Source: Actinomycetota bacterium
GTDB taxonomy: Bacteria > Actinomycetota > Acidimicrobiia > Acidimicrobiales > Ilumatobacteraceae
NCBI GenBank assembly: GCA_005793785.1
Contig: SXPW01000041.1
Coordinates: 1 to 18,742, forward strand
Direction of reading: 5' to 3'
Length of the DNA: 18,742 nt
The position numbers were made by a program, and so were the translations under genes. The notes beneath the pieces were generated by a model. That model did not search any database and was not told where the DNA came from. It was given only the letters and a program-made list of their open reading frames with translations. Positions 14,455 to 18,742 of this stretch are shown in pieces; positions within the stretch are counted from its first letter, which is position 1; each line of letters opens with the position of its first letter.

Positions 14455-15617
14455 CCCTCGAGGCGAGCCAGCCAAAGTCCCGGTGCGATGATCTCGGCGG
14501 GTGTGGGTAGCGAGCCCGGTCGTCCCGCCAACTGCGCCAATCCCGTTTCCCCCGCGCGTTCGAGCACGCCGGAAACGAACTGCTGGGCGAGGGCAACTCG
14601 CTCGGGAGTCAGGTCGATGCCAAGGAGTCGCTCGACGAAGATTCGGTCGGTCGACTGGGCAACACGTCGTCGACGCACGGCTTCTGCAATCCTTGACTCA
14701 CCACCGAGCACTCGCGCACAGGCACGGTCGACGCAATGATCGATGTAGCCCACGATTGCCGTGATTGCTGCGTCAAGCGTGGGAGCCACTCGATCTTGGG
14801 CCGGGGATCGATGAGCGCCCAGTAGCACGGTCGGATCCGACAACAAGGAGTCGAGAATCTTCATCGGATCACCCGAGGAGACATCGAGTTGACCGATGCT
14901 CTCGGACAAGCCGCCGGGATTCGGGCGGAATCCACTTGCGAAGTCGATGATCAACGTTCGTAGTGCGACGTTGACGTGTGTCGTGGCGAGTATCGCTGCA
15001 CTCACAAGTTCGTGCACGAGGGCCCACATCGTCATATCTTCGCGGGGGATGGACCATTCGTCGGCGAATTCGTCGACGTTCCCAACGACGATTCGGAGAC
15101 GTCCGGGCGTCTCGCGAGGTAGTGGTAGGTCGAATTGGCCGAACGTATTAACTGCGAGCCGACCGACCAGGGTCCCCACCGACATTCCCAACATGGACGG
15201 GGCGATCATCCTGCCCATGTTGGCGAGCATCTTCATCATCGGTTCTTCCGCGTCATCATCGCCGACTTCCGATTCGGGTGCGGCAGTAATCGCTTGCGCA
15301 AGTGCGGCAAAATAGGGCTTCCATGCTTCGAGCGTGAGATTCACCCATGTGGCACGACCGACCACCTCGAGGGTCGTCGGATCGGGAACCGCGAGTCCAG
15401 TGACGTCAGCCGCGTGCATCTGTGCGACGGCCGCCAACCTCTCCACGGAGATTCGTCTCTGGGGATCGACGTTCGATTCCGTCCTGCCTTGCGTGGCCGA
15501 CATCATCGCCGTTTGACGCGCCACGTCCCACTGGAGGGGACCTTGAGCGGACATCGCGCGTTGAAACTGCGCAAACAACGGATTGTTGAACGGATTCGGC
15601 GTCTCGTCATCAGCCAC
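14451..15617 (-). CDS. Zincin-like DUF2342 / F420-associated metalloprotease-family protein, degenerate active site
   Basis: This 388-residue protein fits the actinobacterial DUF2342 'zinc-dependent metalloprotease / coenzyme F420 biosynthesis-associated' family. Matching features are an N-terminal NPFNNPLFAQFQRAM segment, a Gly/Met-rich helical hairpin (about 128-160, MLANMGRMIAPSMLGMSVG), and the region around WALVHELV. The family's HExxH zinc motif should lie at residues 202-206, but here it reads HELVS: His202 and Glu203 remain, while the second histidine is Ser206. Catalysis is therefore doubtful. A role in F420 metabolism is a family label, and no F420 genes are present here. It is divergent from moaE and convergent with regX3. 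The GTG start at 15617 lies 8 bases after TAGGCT on the minus strand. The family call is probable, the motif loss is directly visible. Confidence 0.75.
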   Translation of the reverse strand: MADDETPNPFNNPLFAQFQRAMSAQGPLQWDVARQTAMMSATQGRTESNVDPQRRISVERLAAVAQMHAADVTGLAVPDPTTLEVVGRATWVNLTLEAWKPYFAALAQAITAAPESEVGDDDAEEPMMKMLANMGRMIAPSMLGMSVGTLVGRLAVNTFGQFDLPLPRETPGRLRIVVGNVDEFADEWSIPREDMTMWALVHELVSAAILATTHVNVALRTLIIDFASGFRPNPGGLSESIGQLDVSSGDPMKILDSLLSDPTVLLGAHRSPAQDRVAPTLDAAITAIVGYIDHCVDRACARVLGGESRIAEAVRRRRVAQSTDRIFVERLLGIDLTPERVALAQQFVSGVLERAGETGLAQLAGRPGSLPTPAEIIAPGLWLARLEG

Positions 15618-15625
15618 GCGCCTAG

Positions 15626-15631
15626 AGCCTA
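15626..15631 (-). promoter_or_regulatory. Candidate leaderless -10 (TAGGCT) for the DUF2342 gene
   Basis: On the minus strand TAGGCT ends 8 bases before the GTG at 15617, matching the leaderless spacing seen elsewhere in the window. No convincing -35 was found. Confidence 0.35.
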
Positions 15632-15636
15632 TGAGT

Positions 15637-15655
15637 GTTCACAAGTACGCTGAAC
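15637..15655. promoter_or_regulatory. Inverted repeat GTTCA-N9-TGAAC between divergent genes
   Basis: The half-sites GTTCA (15637-15641) and TGAAC (15651-15655) face each other and flank the moaE -10 candidate TACGCT. A dimeric regulator bound here would block moaE and possibly its divergent neighbour. The half-sites are short, so chance is possible. No known factor can be assigned, although the half-site resembles the PHO core. Confidence 0.3.
15646..15651 (+). promoter_or_regulatory. Candidate leaderless -10 (TACGCT) for moaE
   Basis: TACGCT ends 8 bases before the moaE ATG at 15660. No Shine-Dalgarno sequence is visible upstream of that ATG, which supports a leaderless transcript. Confidence 0.4.
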
Positions 15656-15659
15656 CTCG

Positions 15660-16139
15660 ATGAAGCACGACCGCGTCGAGGTGGTGAACGAGACCATCGA
15701 CGTTGCCGATTTGTATGATTGGGCGCTCCTCCCGGAATGCGGTGCAGTCGTTCTGTTTTCCGGAACCGTCCGAGACCACGCAGAGGATCGGTCCGGTGTG
15801 ACGGCACTCACGTACGAGGCATACGACGAAGCAGCGGTGAACGTCATGCGCCAGATCATCGGCGAGGCTCGGCGACGATTTCCCTCGTTGGGTCGTGTCG
15901 GGTTGGTCCACCGACTCGGGGACCTCGCACTCACGGAGTCATCGGTGGTGGTGGTGGTTTCCGCACCTCATCGCCCCGAGGCGTTCGATGCGGCGCGGTT
16001 CTGTATCGACGCATTGAAGCGGAGCGCACCGATCTGGAAGAAGGAAGTGTGGAGTGGTGGATCCGATTGGGGTACCAACGCCGTGAAACCAGTGCCCGCA
16101 TCCACGGTCGAGTCGTCGACCATTCGGATGGGTGCATGA
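15660..16139 (+). CDS. moaE: Molybdopterin synthase catalytic subunit MoaE
   Basis: This 159-residue protein matches the MoaE family, which with thiocarboxylated MoaD turns cyclic pyranopterin monophosphate into molybdopterin. Seen motifs are VLFSGTVRDH (31-40), YEAYDEAA (52-59), VHRLGDLAL (83-91) and SAPHRPEAFDA (101-111). The active-site lysines are Lys120 and Lys127 in the segments ALKRSAP and IWKKEVW. Length is normal. No moaD, moaA or moaC is nearby, so the gene is isolated from its pathway and instead heads a run of envelope-type genes. Its stop overlaps the next start by ATGA (16136-16139). Confidence 0.95.
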   Translation: MKHDRVEVVNETIDVADLYDWALLPECGAVVLFSGTVRDHAEDRSGVTALTYEAYDEAAVNVMRQIIGEARRRFPSLGRVGLVHRLGDLALTESSVVVVVSAPHRPEAFDAARFCIDALKRSAPIWKKEVWSGGSDWGTNAVKPVPASTVESSTIRMGA

Positions 16140-16354
16140 TTGCGGCCACCTCGGTGACGAGCCTCGTGTTCGCAGCCATATCCATCACGTCAGCCGGAGC
16201 CTTGGCGTACCTCGTTGCCACCGATCAACGTCGCTCCAAACCGGTCGACGGTGCCGCACAATTTCGGCGTCATCTCGACGCATTGTCGGACGACTCACGG
16301 GGCCACCTGCGTGAGCAGATTCGAATCGCTCGCGAACAGAGACAGGGGAACTGA
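16136..16354 (+). CDS. Small single-pass membrane protein, unknown function
   Basis: This 72-residue protein begins at the ATG overlapping the moaE stop (ATGA) and ends two bases before the MreB-like start. It has one hydrophobic helix (about 5-27, from SVTSLVFAAI to YLVA), then a basic, helical cytoplasmic-type tail (RRSKP; FRRHLDALSDDSRGHLREQIRIAREQRQ). The overlap on one side and near-contact on the other indicate a real operon member translationally linked to both neighbours. It is not recognised. An anchor or adaptor for the following actin-like protein is possible, but that is speculation from position. Confidence 0.7.
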   Translation: MIAATSVTSLVFAAISITSAGALAYLVATDQRRSKPVDGAAQFRRHLDALSDDSRGHLREQIRIAREQRQGN

Positions 16355-16356
16355 CC

Positions 16357-17361
16357 GTGGCACGTGACCTCGCGATTGACCTCGGTACGGCCAACACCCT
16401 CGTGTACAAGCAAGGCGAGGGCATCATCATGAATGAGCCGACAGTTATCGCGAAGAATCGCCGGACAAACGAAGTCTTGGCCACCGGACACGAGGCTTGG
16501 GACATGATCGGTCGGACACCGAGTTTCATCGTGGCTGTTCGGCCTTTGCGGGGAGGTGCCATCACCGATTTCGAGACCACGGAACAAATGATTCGCCTGC
16601 TCCTCAAACGGGCCGGCGTGTCTCGATTTGCCCGCCCGAAAGTCCTGATCTGCGTCCCATCCGCAATCACCGAAGTTGAACGTCGTGCCGTCACGGAGGC
16701 AACGCGCCGCGCGGGTGCCGCCGACGCGCAATTGCTCGAACAACCGATGGCGGCTGCAATCGGAGCGGATCTTCCCATCGAGGAGCCAATTGCCAACATG
16801 GTGGTGGACATCGGAGGAGGAACGACGGAAACCGCGGTCATCAGTCTTGGTGGCATCGTCACCCTGCGAGCAGAACGAGTCGGAGGCTTCACCATGGACG
16901 AGGCGATTCAGGGATGGGTGCGCAAGGAGCACGGCTTGGCGATCGGTGAACGTACGGCTGAGGAGATCAAGAAGCAGATCGGCAGCGCGCAACCGTCATC
17001 GGGCGATCGCGACGCCGAAGTGAAGGGCCGTGATCTCGTCACCGGGTTGCCGAAGACCGTCGTTCTGACCGCAGCGGAAATTCGTGAAGCGCTCGATGAA
17101 GTGGTAACCCAGATGATCGATTCCGTCAAGGAGTGCCTCAGTCTTACGCCGCCCGAGCTTGCACAAGACCTACTGCAGCGGGGCATCTACCTCGTTGGCG
17201 GTGGTGCGCTGTTGCGCGGCCTTCCCGAACGACTGCAACTTGAGACCAAGGTGCCGGTACAACTCTCACCGCAGCCGCTGGAAGCGGTGGTGCTCGGGGC
17301 AGGACACTGCATCGAGAACTATCAGGCGCTGCGCGGGATGTTCATGGACGCCCGTCGCTGA
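16357..17361 (+). CDS. mreB: MreB/Mbl-family bacterial actin
   Basis: This 334-residue protein has all actin-fold nucleotide motifs: phosphate 1 DLGTANT (8-14), connect 1 EQPMAAAIGA (128-137), phosphate 2 DIGGGTTE (151-158), and the adenosine loop VGGGALLRGL (280-289). MreB filaments on the inner membrane face guide lateral wall synthesis. The N-terminus is short, without the amphipathic membrane helix found in Gram-negative MreB. The usual partners mreC and mreD do not follow; instead there is a CrtO-like membrane protein and a LysM protein. The GTG start lies two bases after the preceding stop. Family assignment is secure; mreB versus mbl cannot be resolved. Confidence 0.93.
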   Translation: MARDLAIDLGTANTLVYKQGEGIIMNEPTVIAKNRRTNEVLATGHEAWDMIGRTPSFIVAVRPLRGGAITDFETTEQMIRLLLKRAGVSRFARPKVLICVPSAITEVERRAVTEATRRAGAADAQLLEQPMAAAIGADLPIEEPIANMVVDIGGGTTETAVISLGGIVTLRAERVGGFTMDEAIQGWVRKEHGLAIGERTAEEIKKQIGSAQPSSGDRDAEVKGRDLVTGLPKTVVLTAAEIREALDEVVTQMIDSVKECLSLTPPELAQDLLQRGIYLVGGGALLRGLPERLQLETKVPVQLSPQPLEAVVLGAGHCIENYQALRGMFMDARR

Positions 17362-17371
17362 GCGCGACGCG

Positions 17372-17386
17372 CCGAGTGGTACTCGG
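17372..17386 (+). other. Short hairpin just upstream of the CrtO-like gene
   Basis: CCGAGT and ACTCGG pair perfectly around a GGT loop and end two bases before the ATG at 17389, where a ribosome binding site would be expected. None is visible. The hairpin may limit independent initiation or be a weak terminator after mreB. Confidence 0.35.
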
Positions 17387-17388
17387 AC

Positions 17389-17844
17389 ATGAATGATTTC
17401 TCCGTCAATGCCGTAGCACTGAACGTTGCAGTGTGGCTCGCGTGCGGCGTGTCGATCGGTTGGTGGTATGCGAGCAGAGACTGGAGAAAGATGCGAGCTC
17501 CCGGATTGATTACGCGACTGAGGAATTTGGACCAACGGTCGTTGTACGAGCGGGTTCTCCACGTGCATTACTGGAAGGATCTGCTACCGGAAGCCGGGAC
17601 ATGGTTTGGCGGCATGAGCAAACGCCGACTCCCACGGCGAAGTGACGGTGGACTCGAACGGTTTGCCGCCGAATCCCTGCGAGCCGAACGCGTGCATTGG
17701 GCGTTGCTCCTGGTGGTGCCGCTGGTGATGACATGGAGTCGGGGTTGGTGGATTCCCATTCACGTGTCATTTGGAATTGCGGTCAACGCGCCATGCATCG
17801 TCGTTGCGAGATACAACCGACTGCGAATCGCACTCCTATCATGA
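17389..17844 (+). CDS. CrtO-like (glycosyl-diaponeurosporenoate acyltransferase family) membrane protein
   Basis: This 151-residue membrane protein has one N-terminal helix (about 7-27) and two helices near the C-terminus (about 103-116 and 121-140). Between them is the segment YERVLHVHYWKDLLPEAG followed by FGGMSKRRL, which resembles the conserved core of CrtO-type acyltransferases (the final acylation step in staphyloxanthin synthesis). The ending APCIVVARYNRLR also fits that family. No carotenoid genes are nearby, so the acceptor may be another glycolipid or envelope component. It ends in an ATGA overlap (17841-17844) with the LysM gene. The family call is from motif memory and moderately sure; the substrate is unknown. 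Confidence 0.65.
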   Translation: MNDFSVNAVALNVAVWLACGVSIGWWYASRDWRKMRAPGLITRLRNLDQRSLYERVLHVHYWKDLLPEAGTWFGGMSKRRLPRRSDGGLERFAAESLRAERVHWALLLVVPLVMTWSRGWWIPIHVSFGIAVNAPCIVVARYNRLRIALLS

Positions 17845-18203
17845 ACTCGATGTTTCTTCGAGGACGACTGCAGTGGACGTTGCTTGCGGTCACCGTCGTT
17901 TCCGGTGCACTGGCTTTGTTTTTTGCCCAACGAAACGACTCTGGGGTGGTGGCCACCCCAACGACCGTCGCAACCACGACGACCACGACGACCACCACCG
18001 TGTATCAACCACCGATCACCTACGTGGTGCAACGGGGCGACACGCTCTTTGCGATCGCGTCCAGTTTTCAGGTGGACATGCAGGCACTCATGGACCTGAA
18101 CGGCATCGCGAACCCCGACCGGGTCGAAGCCGGTGACGAACTGGTGATGCCGCCGGCCACGGGCTTCGTACCCGTTGCACCGTCCACCACGATGCTGCCG
18201 TAG
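17841..18203 (+). CDS. Membrane-anchored LysM-domain protein
   Basis: This 120-residue protein has a positively charged N-terminus, a membrane helix or signal anchor (about 11-29), a Thr-rich spacer (about 38-54), and one LysM domain (about 58-104). The LysM shows YVVQRGDTLFAIAS, the middle LNGIANPD and the end AGDELVMP. LysM binds N-acetylglucosamine in peptidoglycan, so the protein probably links membrane and wall. No catalytic domain is present. The start is the ATG overlapping the previous stop, which gives a sensible anchor; frame continuation further upstream is antisense-like noise within the CrtO-like gene. It ends 10 bases before the convergent mutase gene. Confidence 0.88.
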   Translation: MNSMFLRGRLQWTLLAVTVVSGALALFFAQRNDSGVVATPTTVATTTTTTTTTVYQPPITYVVQRGDTLFAIASSFQVDMQALMDLNGIANPDRVEAGDELVMPPATGFVPVAPSTTMLP

Positions 18204-18213
18204 GGCGGTTGGT

Positions 18214-18742
18214 TCAGGCGCGGTGACGCTCGACGATGTCGACGATGTCCGACATGATTCTGGCAACCGCATAGTCCTTGGGCGTATAGACCGCCGCAAC
18301 TCCAGCCGCCAGGAGTGACTCGCGATCGTCGTCGGGAATGATGCCGCCCACCACGACGGGAACGTCGACACCGACGGACTTCAATTCGCGCAACACATCG
18401 GGAACCAGCGCTTGGTGCGAGCCGGAGAGAATCGAGAGTCCAATCACATCGGGATCCTCGTCTCGTGCGGACTCCGCGATTTGTTGAGGTGTCAGGCGAA
18501 TTCCTCCGTACACCACCTCCATGCCGGCGTCGCGTGCCGCTATCGCAATCTGCTCGGCCCCACTCGAGTGTCCATCCAGTCCGGGTTTGGCAACCAACAA
18601 GCGAGGAGGACCGCCGGGCAGGGCACTGGACCGCCGGGCCACCGCGAGCAAGTCGCTACCGCGAGGTGCCGCAACCGACCCCACCCCGGTCGGCGCGCGA
18701 TACTCGCCGAACACTTCACGAAGCGTGGCGGCCCATTCGCCA
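18214..18742 (-). CDS. ecm: Ethylmalonyl-CoA mutase-type protein, C-terminal B12-binding part (5' partial)
   Basis: The minus-strand frame continues to the window edge, reading EWAATLREVFGEYRAPTGVG before the B12 domain, so the start lies outside and 175 residues are visible. That junction and the segments LPGGPPRLLVAKPGLDGHSSG, GIRLTPQQIAESARDEDPD, LSILSGSH, VVVGGIIPDDD and VYTPKDY are characteristic of ethylmalonyl-CoA mutase (Ecm/MeaA). The cobalt-ligating histidine is in DGHSSG (codon 18568-18570). The enzyme rearranges ethylmalonyl-CoA to methylsuccinyl-CoA in the ethylmalonyl-CoA pathway for acetyl-CoA assimilation. The N-terminal catalytic barrel is not in view. Methylmalonyl-CoA mutase is the main alternative but fits the junction less well. 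Confidence 0.85.
   Translation of the reverse strand, partial: GEWAATLREVFGEYRAPTGVGSVAAPRGSDLLAVARRSSALPGGPPRLLVAKPGLDGHSSGAEQIAIAARDAGMEVVYGGIRLTPQQIAESARDEDPDVIGLSILSGSHQALVPDVLRELKSVGVDVPVVVGGIIPDDDRESLLAAGVAAVYTPKDYAVARIMSDIVDIVERHRA

Noticed and set aside
13531..14475. A 314-codon open frame antisense to regX3 and the end of senX3
   Set aside because: Both sense genes are complete with recognisable motifs; the antisense product has none.
15719..16135. Upstream extension of the small membrane protein into moaE
   Set aside because: The extension is out of frame with a fully conserved MoaE and is Arg/Gly-rich; the ATGA-coupled start at 16136 gives a clean membrane helix.
17697..17840. 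Upstream extension of the LysM protein into the CrtO-like gene
   Set aside because: It would put about 48 low-quality residues before a good signal anchor; the ATGA overlap start at 17841 is better.
1..18742. tRNA, rRNA, riboswitch, insertion sequence or prophage signals
   Set aside because: No cloverleaf-like CCA ends, transposase or integrase motifs, terminal repeats or long structured leaders were seen; intergenic gaps are all about 125 bases or less.

Overview
The window looks like chromosomal DNA of a high-GC actinomycete, most likely class Acidimicrobiia (Ilumatobacter-like). The reasons are a WhiB regulator, a SenX3-RegX3 pair, a zincin-type 'F420-associated' metalloprotease homologue, an ethylmalonyl-CoA mutase tail, and secreted proteins with the long Thr-Val-Pro linkers common in that class. 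Coding density is very high: no gene-free stretch exceeds about 125 bases. I see no mobile elements, CRISPR arrays, tRNA or rRNA genes.

Layout. (1) 1-2925: the 3' part of a large secreted, fibronectin-III-decorated subtilisin-like protease. (2) 2986-7007: a MoxR-type AAA+ ATPase and its VWA-domain partner, separated by a class III nucleotide cyclase gene on the opposite strand. (3) 7092-7578: a WhiB2-like Fe-S regulator and TatA. (4) 7612-14454: a phosphate/polyphosphate locus with ppx (minus strand), a small unknown gene, ppk, phoU, senX3 and regX3. Direct repeats resembling a PHO box lie before phoU, and a weaker inverted set lies over the ppk start. (5) 14451-15617: a metalloprotease-family protein with a degenerate HExxH motif, convergent with regX3 and divergent from moaE. 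(6) 15660-18203: a tightly packed run of moaE, a small membrane protein, an MreB-like actin, a CrtO-like acyltransferase-family membrane protein and a LysM protein. (7) 18214-18742: the C-terminal, B12-binding end of an ethylmalonyl-CoA mutase-type protein that runs off the window.

How the parts fit. Ppk makes polyphosphate and Ppx degrades it. PhoU with SenX3-RegX3 forms the phosphate-sensing control unit, and the repeats suggest that RegX3 feeds back on phoU and possibly ppk. The RegX3 receiver lacks the normally invariant lysine, which is the most surprising protein-level observation here. The last plus-strand operon mixes one cofactor enzyme (MoaE) with apparent cell-envelope functions.

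A signal not confined to one gene: seven genes have a TAnnnT hexamer 6 to 8 bases before the start codon, the geometry expected for leaderless transcripts. At two divergent gene pairs the opposing -10 hexamers overlap and share a TA step. No completely new defence or mobile system was seen; the interest lies in regulation and in degenerate active sites.
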